Shown: positions 1 to 6,599 of the stretch, piece after piece
Layout of the letters: the number at the start of each line of letters is the position of its first letter
Numbering within the stretch: the stretch's first letter is position 1
Assembly (NCBI GenBank): GCA_964472945.1
Contig: CAYYNM010000126.1
Location: forward strand, 1 to 10,035
Direction of reading: 5' to 3'
DNA: 10,035 bases
From: QPIN01 sp964472945
Lineage (GTDB): Bacteria > Pseudomonadota > Gammaproteobacteria > Methylococcales > Methylomonadaceae
Notes under the pieces: model-generated
Told to the model about the DNA's origin: nothing
The model's database searches: none
The model's input: only the letters and a program-made list of their open reading frames with translations
Position numbers and translations under genes: made by a program

Positions 1-20
1 CACTCGGGAATGACGAAAAT
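1..20. repeat. Possible end of a dispersed repeat at the window edge
   Basis: The first bases contain CGGGAATGACGAAAAT. This resembles the outer end of the common bacterial palindromic repeats in which ATTCCCG and CGGGAAT arms enclose a variable loop. Only one arm would lie inside the window, so pairing cannot be tested. A related string, GAATGACTGAAAAT on the minus strand, occurs near the other end of the window (about 9990-10010). This call rests on resemblance alone. Confidence 0.25.
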
Positions 21-99
21 AAATTGTTAAGTTAATTATGCCTGCCTACTTAGGATTTCAATTTATCAGTAACAAACTTTCCCCCTTCATTTATGATAA

Positions 100-129
100 T
101 CTAGCGACTTTCTGCTAGAAGCTTTTTTT
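100..129 (+). terminator. Possible rho-independent terminator
   Basis: TCTAGC (100-105) and GCTAGA (114-119) form a perfect 6-bp stem around an 8-base loop, followed by AGC and seven T (123-129). This is the layout of an intrinsic terminator for a plus-strand gene that would end left of the window. The stem is short and only half GC, so it would be weak, and no gene is visible upstream to need it. Confidence 0.3.
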
Positions 130-162
130 CGTGGTGGATTAACAAATCACAGACTATAACTT

Positions 163-183
163 GTAGAGCGCACTTTAGTCCGC
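163..183 (+). repeat. Single degenerate REP element, family A
   Basis: This 21-base stretch begins GTAGAGCG and ends TTTAGTCCGC. It matches the left arm of the inverted REP pair at 7916-7936 at 19 of 21 positions. It starts with GTAG, the tetranucleotide that precedes the hairpin in REP sequences handled by REP-associated tyrosine transposases (RAYTs). Its inner palindrome (GCGCACT/AGTCCGC) has one mismatch, so this copy looks decayed. No inverted partner is seen next to it. Confidence 0.65.
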
Positions 184-212
184 TATTGATTGACTTAAGA
201 GATTATTATTTT

Positions 213-289
213 GTAGGCTGGGTAGAGTGAGCAACGAAACCCAGCTTGTACATCATGCTGGGTTTCGCTATTCGCTCTACCCAGCCTAC
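213..289. repeat. Inverted pair of REP elements (BIME-like), family B
   Basis: Two 33-base arms, 213-245 and 257-289, are inverted copies matching at 29 of 33 positions around an 11-base spacer. Each arm starts with GTAG on its own strand, then carries GCTGGGT and ACCCAGC separated by about 15 bases. Each arm can therefore fold into its own stem-loop, and the two arms can also pair with each other. This is the architecture of a BIME mobilised in trans by a RAYT transposase; no such transposase gene is seen here. The right edge coincides with the point where relE homology begins. Confidence 0.85.
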
Positions 290-457
290 TTAGCAACTGG
301 CGAAGATCCCCGTCGTTTTGGTAAGTCATTAGTTCACGGCCTTTCAGACTTATGGCGTTATCATATTCGAGGTTATCGTGTTATTTGTAATATTGAAGGT
401 GATAAATTAATTGTGCTTATTGTTCGCGTTGCACATAGGAAAGATGTTTATGATTAA
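227..457 (+). pseudogene. RelE/ParE-type toxin, N-terminus replaced by a REP pair
   Basis: The frame from GTG 227 to TAA 457 encodes 76 residues. Residues 1-21 are only the translated REP pair. From about residue 22 the protein reads as the C-terminal two thirds of a RelE-family mRNA interferase: ATGEDPRRFGKSL, then SDLWRYHIRGYRVIC, then LIVLIVRVAHRKDVYD. This matches the family pattern of a WRYR(V/I)-GDYR strand, a hydrophobic strand and a terminal HRxxVY. Intact members have roughly 85-95 residues, so about 35 N-terminal residues (first helices) are missing, and no antitoxin gene lies beside it. The GTG start sits inside the left REP arm with no Shine-Dalgarno sequence. I infer a relic whose 5' part was lost or displaced when the repeat arrived. 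A functional REP-encoded chimera is possible but unlikely. Confidence 0.75.
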
Positions 458-493
458 GGCGGAAGTACCAAAATATTGTTATGGGACATAAAT

Positions 494-766
494 ATGGCAA
501 AGCTAAAGAAAAAACTTTCTCCTGCTCAAAAAATAGCGAAGAAAGAACGTCAGAAGAAGTATATGACAGTATTTATGAATGGAAAGCAAGTTAGAGTTAA
601 ACGTCCTGAAACTATTGATGGAATGGAGAGTGATGAATTTATTTTGAGAAATGCAGATCCTGTATGGCTTCATCAAAATGAAATGTGGGAATATATTGAT
701 CGCCAGCAATTTCAATCAGAAGAAGAGTGCAACGTCCATAATAAGGATAATGATGTGCCTTTTTAG
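494..766 (+). CDS. Small basic conserved-looking protein, function unknown
   Basis: This encodes 90 residues. I prefer ATG 494 over an in-frame TTG at 476, because GGGA (483-486) is well placed and the protein then opens MAKLKKKLSPAQKIAKKERQ, a lysine-rich head that could bind nucleic acid. The middle, with VFMNGKQVRVKRP (residues 26-38), IDGMESDEFILRNADP (41-56) and VWLHQNEMWEY (57-67), is rich in Trp, His and Asp and reads like a conserved core. The tail is acidic and low in complexity. There is no signal peptide or membrane segment. I have an impression of similar small uncharacterised bacterial proteins but know no named family or function. It is the first of three same-strand small genes. 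Confidence 0.7.
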   Translation: MAKLKKKLSPAQKIAKKERQKKYMTVFMNGKQVRVKRPETIDGMESDEFILRNADPVWLHQNEMWEYIDRQQFQSEEECNVHNKDNDVPF

Positions 767-784
767 TAGAATAACGAGGTTAAA

Positions 785-910
785 ATTTTAAATTCAGAAG
801 ATAGTGAAATATTTGATGATTTAAAGTGGAGTAATGCAATATTGAAACTTGTATCATGGAAACAGCATGGCTTGTTAAGTGAACAAGAAATAAGTAAACT
901 TACACAGTAA
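785..910 (+). CDS. Possible 41-residue mini-protein with ATT start
   Basis: An open frame of 41 codons ends at TAA 908-910, 18 bases before the next gene. It has no ATG or GTG. The first usable codon after the paired TAG stops (764-769) is ATT 785, five bases after a good GAGG (776-779). An in-frame TTG at 842 would leave only 22 residues. The peptide is acidic at first (SEDSEIFDDLKW), then reads ILKLVSWKQHGLLSEQEISKL. That recalls the short helical hairpin of SHOCT-type domains (leucine-rich helix, Gly turn, then an S/T-x-E-E helix). ATT starts are rare (infC is the classic case), so this may instead be a gene whose ATG was lost, or a sequencing error. The SD placement, the helix-like sequence and the tight spacing favour a real gene. 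Confidence 0.4.
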   Translation: MLNSEDSEIFDDLKWSNAILKLVSWKQHGLLSEQEISKLTQ

Positions 911-928
911 AAATAAACAGGAAAATAT

Positions 929-1483
929 ATGGCCAAGTGTCCAATTTGTAATTCAAAAAAAGGAAAAAGGAGTTGTTTAATTGTTGAAACTCCCATATGT
1001 AGTATGTGTTGTGGGCAGACAAGAACAGCAGAGTTATGTGTGGAATGCCGGTATTATCAAAAACCTAAAAGAAAATACAATGAAGTGCCTTCATATTCTA
1101 CTTCTGAAATGGATGGTGATCTTGATCTTGAGTCTTATGGGAATGCAATTGAAGGTGCTTTATGTGCATACGATATAGAAAAAGGTAATACTCTAAAAGA
1201 TAGCGATGCAATAAAAATTATTGAGACACTCATTGATATACATTATTTTAAAGATAATCAAATGGATGCGGATAGTCAATTAGTTTTAAATGGAATAAAT
1301 TATGTTAAAAAAGTAATAGAAAAAGACTTAATTGATGTCGATAATGAAGTTATTGTAAAAATTTTAGGTGTTATTCGGTTTGTAGCAAAAAGAAGAACAA
1401 ATATAGGGAGAGAGTATATGGGGGTAATCCATCAATATGTTGGTATTCGAGTAGATACGGGAGCTCGTCTATTCAGGCTGTAA
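929..1483 (+). CDS. Cys-rich zinc-finger-like protein with helical C-terminal domain, unknown function
   Basis: This encodes 184 residues. ATG 929 follows AGGA (919-922) by six bases. The head holds eight cysteines: C4 and C7 (CPIC), C16, C24, C27, C28 (CSMCC) and C37, C40 (CVEC). This suggests one or two structural zinc sites of treble-clef or ribbon type. Residues 41-75 are a polar linker. Residues 75-184 look largely helical and end REYMGVIHQYVGIRV then ARLFRL, which has the look of a conserved tail. There is no signal peptide or membrane helix, so it is likely cytosolic. A DNA-, RNA- or protein-binding role fits the finger but cannot be shown. It is the third gene of the small-gene cluster and is probably co-transcribed with the two frames upstream. 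Confidence 0.75.
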   Translation: MAKCPICNSKKGKRSCLIVETPICSMCCGQTRTAELCVECRYYQKPKRKYNEVPSYSTSEMDGDLDLESYGNAIEGALCAYDIEKGNTLKDSDAIKIIETLIDIHYFKDNQMDADSQLVLNGINYVKKVIEKDLIDVDNEVIVKILGVIRFVAKRRTNIGREYMGVIHQYVGIRVDTGARLFRL

Positions 1484-1580
1484 AATGGGGGGCACTTGCG
1501 AGTGAATTATTGTATCAGGATTAGTCGCTAAAGAAAGCCTATCAAGCTTAGGTTGCTGGGTATTGATTAAACAGATAATT
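1484..1580. other. Short convergent intergenic gap
   Basis: These 97 bases separate the 3' ends of two convergent genes. CACTTGCGAGTG (about 1493-1504) can form a 4-bp hairpin, and CCTA/TAGG pair around 1540-1555, but neither is followed by a T-run on either strand. I see no convincing terminator, repeat or RNA gene. Confidence 0.4.
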
Positions 1581-1811
1581 CTATTTTCTTGATGCTTTTA
1601 ACCGAGTGTTAAGTTTATTTGCACCAACAAGTGCTAAAACAACAAAAGAGCCAGGCGTAAGAGCAGCAACCGCTATTGCTGCAGATAGTTTTAATTTATT
1701 GATGGGTGGCGGTGTAAGAGTGGTTGCAATGGGATACCTTAGAGCCCCACATGATTGACATAACGGGGTGTCTTTTTCTTCAATGGCATCACAAAATGAA
1801 CAATTAGGCAT
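1581..1811 (-). CDS. Zinc-ribbon plus single-membrane-helix small protein
   Basis: This encodes 76 residues from the ATG at 1811-1809. I prefer this start to an upstream in-frame ATG at 1886 because it follows an AGGGTG element by six bases and begins directly with the domain. A longer form would add 25 residues without a recognisable motif and would overlap the proposed promoter. C4, C7, C18 and C21 (CSFC and CQSC) form a four-cysteine zinc-ribbon pattern. After a Pro-rich hinge (PPP, 34-36) comes one hydrophobic segment at about residues 42-65, then a basic tail (NTRLKASRK). This is a common plan for small membrane-anchored ribbon proteins of unknown function. It is convergent with the preceding cluster and lies downstream of the pump operon, separated from it by a possible terminator. 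Confidence 0.7.
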   Translation of the reverse strand: MPNCSFCDAIEEKDTPLCQSCGALRYPIATTLTPPPINKLKLSAAIAVAALTPGSFVVLALVGANKLNTRLKASRK

Positions 1812-1862
1812 GGACTTCACCCTATTAAGACTTCTTAAGCTATTTAAATATAGTGTTTGCCG

Positions 1863-1890
1863 ATAGTAACATAAAAAATAAATCATTCAA
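1863..1890 (-). promoter_or_regulatory. Candidate sigma70-type promoter for the zinc-ribbon gene
   Basis: On the minus strand, TTGAAT (1890-1885) and TACTAT (1868-1863) match the -35 and -10 consensus at four of six bases each, with a 16-base spacer. Transcription would start near 1856, giving a leader of about 45 bases before the ATG at 1811. In such AT-rich sequence a match of this quality can arise by chance. Confidence 0.3.
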
Positions 1891-1895
1891 GTTAC

Positions 1896-1919
1896 AAAAA
1901 AATTAAATTTAAAATTTAA
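1896..1919 (-). terminator. Possible AT-only terminator after the RND operon
   Basis: On the minus strand TTAAATT, a 3-base loop and AATTTAA (1919-1903) make a perfect 7-bp stem, followed directly by seven T (1902-1896). The permease stop codon TAA lies inside the stem. The layout is that of an intrinsic terminator, but a stem of A-U pairs only would be weak, so some read-through into the zinc-ribbon gene is plausible. Confidence 0.35.
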
Positions 1920-4900
1920 CACCGCTTAATGAATTTCCCATAACGAAATAGCAGGGCGGGTAGCAATAATAAATTTAAAATAGTCGAGGAAGCCAAACCG
2001 CCAATAATAATAGCCGCCATCGGTCCCATAATTTCTCGCCCTGGATTGTCACTATTAAAGGCTATGGGAAGCATGGCGAGTGCTGTAACAAGTGCAGTCA
2101 TTAAGATGGAGGGTAAACGTTGCTGAGCACCCAGAATAACAGTTTCCATGTTCCAGTGCTTGCCTTCCTTGTCAATCAAATGCTGATAATGTGATAACAG
2201 CATAATACTGTTTCGAACCGTAATACCAAATAAAGTGATAAAACCAACAACAGAGCCTACCGATAAAGTCGCACCTGTTAAAACAACGGCTGCCAGCCCA
2301 CCAATTAATGAGAAAGGCAGGTTTACCAAGGTAAGTAATACATTGCGAGCATTTCCAATAGCAATATAAATAAAGATAAGGATACCTGCCCCTGCTATTA
2401 AAGCATGTAACAGTAAATCTTCTTTGGCTTGCGCTTGTTCTACTGCTGCACCTGTGAATTCTGGATAGCTATTGGCTGAGAAAGGGATTTTAGTTAACAC
2501 TTTACTTTTAAGTTCCTGCATAAAATCACCCATATCACGATCAACTACATTACTGGTAATTGTTTGTTTTCGCTGTGCACCTTGATGAAGAATGTTGTAA
2601 CGTCCTTCAGAGTGACTAATATCAGCCACTTGAGATAAAGTAATCAATTGCCCATCTTTTGTACGGATAGGTAAATCAGCAATAGCTTCAGGTTGCTTTC
2701 TTAACTCTGGTGCTAGTGCGACTACTACGTTATAAATGCGGTTGCCTTGAATATTTTTACCGGTGATATGACCTTCATAAGCTGTCTGAATAGTGTTAAT
2801 CACTTGTTCAGGGTTGAGCCCCCATAATTGCAGTTTATCTAGCTCTAAATGTACTTGTAATAGTGGGGTGCCAGGAGGTGACCTGAGCTGTACATCACTT
2901 GCACCAGGAATGCTTCGCATAATTTGAGCAACTGACTGTGCTTTACTATCCAATGCCGTTAAATTATTACCATAAATATTGACCACAACGGGAGAAGTGT
3001 AACCTGAGATAGTTTCATCAATACGCTCGGTTAAAAAGGTATTCGCTTCATATAGAATGCCGGGGAAATTGTCCAATACCTTTCTTAAACTTTCTAAAAC
3101 CTGTTGTTGTTCTACACCAGAAAGAGGCGTTAGCCTAATTTCGTATTCACTGTAATGGCTGCCATAGGTATCGGCACCTCGTTCAGCTCTTCCAGCCCAC
3201 TGCGAAACAGATTCTATACCTGGAATTTGTAAAAATTGCCAGGTTACTTTGCTACCTAAACGAATAGATTCTTGTAATGAGGTACCAGGAATACTGGTGG
3301 TATGGATTATATAATGGCCTTCACGCAATTCTGGTAAAAATTTATTATCTAGATTAAATAAAGTTATTATTCCTATAAGGAAAATAATAAGACTGAGAGT
3401 GCTGACAGCTTTAAAATGCTTACTAACCCATTCTAATATATTTTTATAGCGTGGTTTAAGCCAGCTAATTAAAGGAGGGTCTTGATTATCATTTGAAATT
3501 CCAGTATTTTTACCAAGCAACAAATAGCAGAGTGCAGGTGTTAGTGTTAATGCAACAAGCAAAGACATCAAAATAGCGAGAATATAAGACAGCCCAAGAG
3601 GAGAAAATAAGCGGCCAGCGACACCCGATAAAGTTAATAAAGGTATAAAAGCCAGAGCAACAATAAAACTGGCATAAACCACAGAGCTACGCACTTCCAT
3701 TGAGGCATCATAAACTACGGTAGCAATTGCTTTAGGCTGAGAAAGACATCTGTTTTCTCGTAAACGCCGAAAAATATTTTCAGTATCAATAATGGCATCA
3801 TCTACTACTTCTCCCAGGGCAATTGCTAAGCCCCCCAGCACCATAATATTTAAATTAACTCCACTTTCTATTAAAATAATAAGGGCGGTAATGAGTGATA
3901 AGGGGATGGCAGTTGCGGAGATAAGAGCAGTACGAAAGTTAAATAAAAATAGGTAAAGCACAATAACAACAAAACAGCCGCCAATTAATAAATGTCTTGA
4001 TAAGTTGGATAAAGACGTTTCAATATAATCGGCAGGGCGAAATAAATGAGGATAAAAATTAATATCCTGTTTGTTAAAAATACCATCAAACTCAGCTAAA
4101 GCAAACTCCACTTGTTTAGAGACGGATAAGGTATTAGCTCCAAATTGGCCAATAACCATCATCACAATACTAGACTTTCCTTTTATTTGGGCTGCACCAA
4201 TGGGTGGCTCTGCGCCATAAGCAATATCAGCAACATCACCTAAAGTAATATTAATACCTGATTGACGTTTGATAATGATTTTTTCAAATTGTTCTGGCGT
4301 GTTGGCTTGCCCTGAAATTTGAATCGTAAAACGTTGATTTGCATTTTCAATAAAACCGCCACCTTGAATCTCTCCTGCCTGCTTAGCTGCTTTGACAATA
4401 TCTTCAACGGATAAATTAAAGCGGCGGAGTTGAGAAGGTTTTATTTGAATTTGCAATTGCTGGATTTCGCCACCAAAAACATTAACATCAGCAACACCAG
4501 GAACGGCAAGCAAACGAGGTACGATAGTCCAGTCCACTAAACTGCGTAATTCCATTAAGCTCTTTTTATCAGAGTTTAAACCAATCGTTAATACCGTCGC
4601 AGAGGATGAAGATAAGGGGACGGCAATAGGCATTTCAACGCCTTTGGGTAAGTGGCTGCTTAAACTCGTTAAGCGTTCACTGATTAACTGTCTGTTTCTA
4701 TAAATATCACTGTTTTCTGCAAATAAAGCAGTCACAATAGATAAGCCTTGTATAGACTCTGAGCGAATAGATTTTAAGCCGATTAAGCCACTTATACTGG
4801 TTTCAATTTGCTGAGTAACTAAAACTTCAACCTGTTCAGAAGATAAACCTGGTGATTCAGTTTGAATAATGACTTGCTTAGGTGAGAACTCGGGGAAAAT

Positions 4901-5011
4901 ATCAAGTCCAGCAGAAGAAAAACGATAGCTGCCATAGAAAAGTAGGATTATCGCCAAAGCAATGACGACACCATAAAATCGAATTGAAAAGTGGACTAAA
5001 ATTGACAGCAT
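1916..5011 (-). CDS. RND efflux permease of the CusA/CzcA-like family
   Basis: This encodes 1031 residues, the full length for an inner-membrane RND pump subunit driven by the proton gradient. The plan is complete: TM1 (about 11-31), a large periplasmic porter domain, TM2-TM6 (about 341-498), TM7 (536-556), a second porter domain, and TM8-TM12 (about 867-1022). DIFPEFSPKQVIIQTESPGL (37-56) is the typical post-TM1 signature of the heavy-metal branch. TM4 carries GEVVDDAIIDTENIFRRLRE, with D404 and E411 spaced like the proton-relay Asp and Glu of CusA. From a remembered CusA alignment, its three copper-binding methionines appear replaced (H570, Y620, E666), so Cu(I)/Ag(I) is doubtful and the substrate is open. 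The start has no clear Shine-Dalgarno sequence. It follows the adaptor gene by 45 bases and is surely in the same operon; no outer-membrane channel gene is nearby. Confidence 0.93.
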   Translation of the reverse strand: MLSILVHFSIRFYGVVIALAIILLFYGSYRFSSAGLDIFPEFSPKQVIIQTESPGLSSEQVEVLVTQQIETSISGLIGLKSIRSESIQGLSIVTALFAENSDIYRNRQLISERLTSLSSHLPKGVEMPIAVPLSSSSATVLTIGLNSDKKSLMELRSLVDWTIVPRLLAVPGVADVNVFGGEIQQLQIQIKPSQLRRFNLSVEDIVKAAKQAGEIQGGGFIENANQRFTIQISGQANTPEQFEKIIIKRQSGINITLGDVADIAYGAEPPIGAAQIKGKSSIVMMVIGQFGANTLSVSKQVEFALAEFDGIFNKQDINFYPHLFRPADYIETSLSNLSRHLLIGGCFVVIVLYLFLFNFRTALISATAIPLSLITALIILIESGVNLNIMVLGGLAIALGEVVDDAIIDTENIFRRLRENRCLSQPKAIATVVYDASMEVRSSVVYASFIVALAFIPLLTLSGVAGRLFSPLGLSYILAILMSLLVALTLTPALCYLLLGKNTGISNDNQDPPLISWLKPRYKNILEWVSKHFKAVSTLSLIIFLIGIITLFNLDNKFLPELREGHYIIHTTSIPGTSLQESIRLGSKVTWQFLQIPGIESVSQWAGRAERGADTYGSHYSEYEIRLTPLSGVEQQQVLESLRKVLDNFPGILYEANTFLTERIDETISGYTSPVVVNIYGNNLTALDSKAQSVAQIMRSIPGASDVQLRSPPGTPLLQVHLELDKLQLWGLNPEQVINTIQTAYEGHITGKNIQGNRIYNVVVALAPELRKQPEAIADLPIRTKDGQLITLSQVADISHSEGRYNILHQGAQRKQTITSNVVDRDMGDFMQELKSKVLTKIPFSANSYPEFTGAAVEQAQAKEDLLLHALIAGAGILIFIYIAIGNARNVLLTLVNLPFSLIGGLAAVVLTGATLSVGSVVGFITLFGITVRNSIMLLSHYQHLIDKEGKHWNMETVILGAQQRLPSILMTALVTALAMLPIAFNSDNPGREIMGPMAAIIIGGLASSTILNLLLLPALLFRYGKFIKRC

Positions 5012-5056
5012 AGTTAATTTAAAAGGTATTTTGGTGAGGTAGTTAGTGCTTTAAGC

Positions 5057-6082
5057 TTAATCATCTTCTTCATCACCTCTATCTTCAGTAGGTATTTGTG
5101 ATCTAAACTCATAAGATAAAAGCATTTGAGTCCCTTTTACAACGATTTCTTTATTATCATTTAGCTCAGCGGAAATAAAATAGCCGTTAGGTACTTTTAT
5201 TAATTGACTAATATTTTGATGAATAAATTGCTCATCATCAGTTTTAATAAAAACAAAAGGTTGTCCCAAATGCCAAGCAACAGCAGTTTCAGGAATAGTG
5301 ATACCTATAAGACTCTCTTTTAGTTGAGGTATCCAGGCCGTAAAATTCATACCCGGTTTAATGGTTAGACTATCCGTTAAAAAACTATACTGTAAACCTT
5401 GAGAAAAATTATCTGTAGAGGGAAGTAAACTAATAAAGGAGGCTTTGAATGCCATCTTGCGATTACCTGTAGGGCTAATAAAAATACTTTTAAAATGATC
5501 TAACTTAGTGCTTCCAGCAGGTACGGTTATTATTAGTAAGGTAGATTTTCCTGATATTAAATTTTTAAATTGAGTAGAATTATTTTGTATTACCCATTGA
5601 GTGATCAGGCCCCCCCATTTTAGTCGGCTGTTACTAATAATGAGGCCACTTTCATAGGCCAGTTGGTCAAAAAGGGCTTTATCTACCTGCCATTGCGATT
5701 CTTGGGTTTGTAGTTTACGGATGGAAACGGCTTCATTTTTCTGTAAACGGCGTAATCGAACAACAGCTGATTTTGACTTTAATAAGCGAGCTTTTGCTCC
5801 CGCTTTTTTAGCCAATAGCGATTGGTATTGACTCTGAATTGATAATAAAGGGCTTATGTTAACGGCTTTGCCATAAACAGCTCGCTCTGTTAGAAGTTGA
5901 GTGGTTTTAAACTGTTGAGATTTGACACCTGATTTTTGTTGCATTTCAGTGTCTAAATAAATAACAGCTTGGCCATTAATTATCTTGACTGGGGTTAGTT
6001 CATTTTCAGCATCTGAAGCTGAACTTGATGTGTTAAAAAGGGAGGCTAAACAGAGCAATAAAACCAGTGGGTAACGAGTCAT
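5057..6082 (-). CDS. RND periplasmic adaptor (membrane fusion protein)
   Basis: This encodes 341 residues. The N-terminus MTRYPLVLLLCLASLFNTSS is a Sec signal peptide, with likely cleavage near residues 21-25. The Cys at 11 is in the hydrophobic core without a proper lipobox, so I do not call a lipoprotein. A basic, helix-prone stretch (about 82-145) should be the alpha-hairpin that meets the outer-membrane channel. The C-terminal part matches adaptor beta-barrel and membrane-proximal domains: IKPGMNFTAWIP (241-252), IPETAVAWHLGQPFVFIKTD (263-282), and IVVKGTQMLLSYEFRSQIP (313-331). The last residues are strongly acidic (TEDRGDEEDD); I have seen acidic tails after EFRSQI in related adaptors and infer no special role. 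It is first in the operon with the permease and bridges it to a TolC-like channel encoded elsewhere. The ATG at 6082 has no good Shine-Dalgarno sequence. Confidence 0.88.
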   Translation of the reverse strand: MTRYPLVLLLCLASLFNTSSSASDAENELTPVKIINGQAVIYLDTEMQQKSGVKSQQFKTTQLLTERAVYGKAVNISPLLSIQSQYQSLLAKKAGAKARLLKSKSAVVRLRRLQKNEAVSIRKLQTQESQWQVDKALFDQLAYESGLIISNSRLKWGGLITQWVIQNNSTQFKNLISGKSTLLIITVPAGSTKLDHFKSIFISPTGNRKMAFKASFISLLPSTDNFSQGLQYSFLTDSLTIKPGMNFTAWIPQLKESLIGITIPETAVAWHLGQPFVFIKTDDEQFIHQNISQLIKVPNGYFISAELNDNKEIVVKGTQMLLSYEFRSQIPTEDRGDEEDD

Positions 6083-6111
6083 ATAAAGGCCATTAGAAAG
6101 AAATTGATAGA

Positions 6112-6117
6112 ATTATA
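6112..6117 (-). promoter_or_regulatory. Candidate -10 box for the RND operon
   Basis: A perfect TATAAT lies on the minus strand, about 30 bases upstream of the adaptor ATG (6082), giving a leader of roughly 22 bases. The -35 region, 17-18 bases further up, is T-rich (TTATTT or TTTATT) and far from consensus, which may mean activator dependence or simply a weak promoter. This 127-base divergent region should also hold the gcvH promoter on the other strand; the best candidate there (TTGTTG 6147-6152, TATCCT 6172-6177, spacer 19) is poor and I do not call it. Confidence 0.4.
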
Positions 6118-6209
6118 CGGTGTGTTTTTAAATGAAATAAATTTTTTTGTTGTTTTTAATTAATAGCAGGTTATCCTTTACAGCATATTTAGTCTAAAGA
6201 GAGAATAAA

Positions 6210-6593
6210 ATGAGTAATCTGCCAGATAACTTAAAATATGCCAAAAGCCATGAATGGTCAAAAATTGAAGATGATAATATTATTCGTATTGGAATTACCG
6301 ATTTTGCCCAGGAAGAATTAGGCGATTTAGTTTATATAGAATTACCTGAAGTTGGAAAGCAACTTAATGCAGGAGAACAATGTGCAGTTGTTGAATCCGT
6401 TAAAACAGCTTCTGATTTATTTAGCCCAGTTAGTGGTACGGTGACCGCTATTAATGAAGCCATTATTGATTCACCAGAACAAGTAAATGATGAGCCTTAC
6501 GATACTTGGTTGTTTTGTATTAAAGCAGATAACTTAGCTGAATTGGATGAATTAATGGATGCAACGGCTTACCAAGTAATAATTGAGGAATAA
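6210..6593 (+). CDS. gcvH: Glycine cleavage system H protein
   Basis: This encodes 127 residues, the usual length for GcvH. H protein carries the aminomethyl group on a lipoyl arm between the P, T and L proteins of the cytosolic glycine cleavage complex, feeding one-carbon units to tetrahydrofolate. The N-terminal KYAKSHEW (9-16), GITDFAQEELGDLVYIELPE (28-47) and VGKQLNAGEQCAVVESVKTA (48-67) follow the family closely. K65 in ESVKTASD is the lipoylated lysine. SPVSGTVTAINE (72-83) and DEPYDTWLF (94-102) are also typical. ATG 6210 has a GAGAG element a few bases upstream. No gcvP or gcvT is in the window, so this gcvH stands apart from the other glycine-cleavage genes. It begins a tight cluster with dgkA six bases downstream. 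Confidence 0.97.
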   Translation: MSNLPDNLKYAKSHEWSKIEDDNIIRIGITDFAQEELGDLVYIELPEVGKQLNAGEQCAVVESVKTASDLFSPVSGTVTAINEAIIDSPEQVNDEPYDTWLFCIKADNLAELDELMDATAYQVIIEE

Positions 6594-6599
6594 TCAAGG

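Noticed and set aside
44..293. Ten-base direct repeat GCCTACTTAG at 44-53 and 284-293
   Set aside because: The second copy straddles the edge of the REP pair and could hint at a target duplication. Ten bases 240 apart in repeat-rich DNA are too little to claim it.
503..715. Minus-strand frame of 70 codons opposite the small basic gene
   Set aside because: A shadow of the coding strand, with a low-complexity peptide and no ribosome site that I can see.
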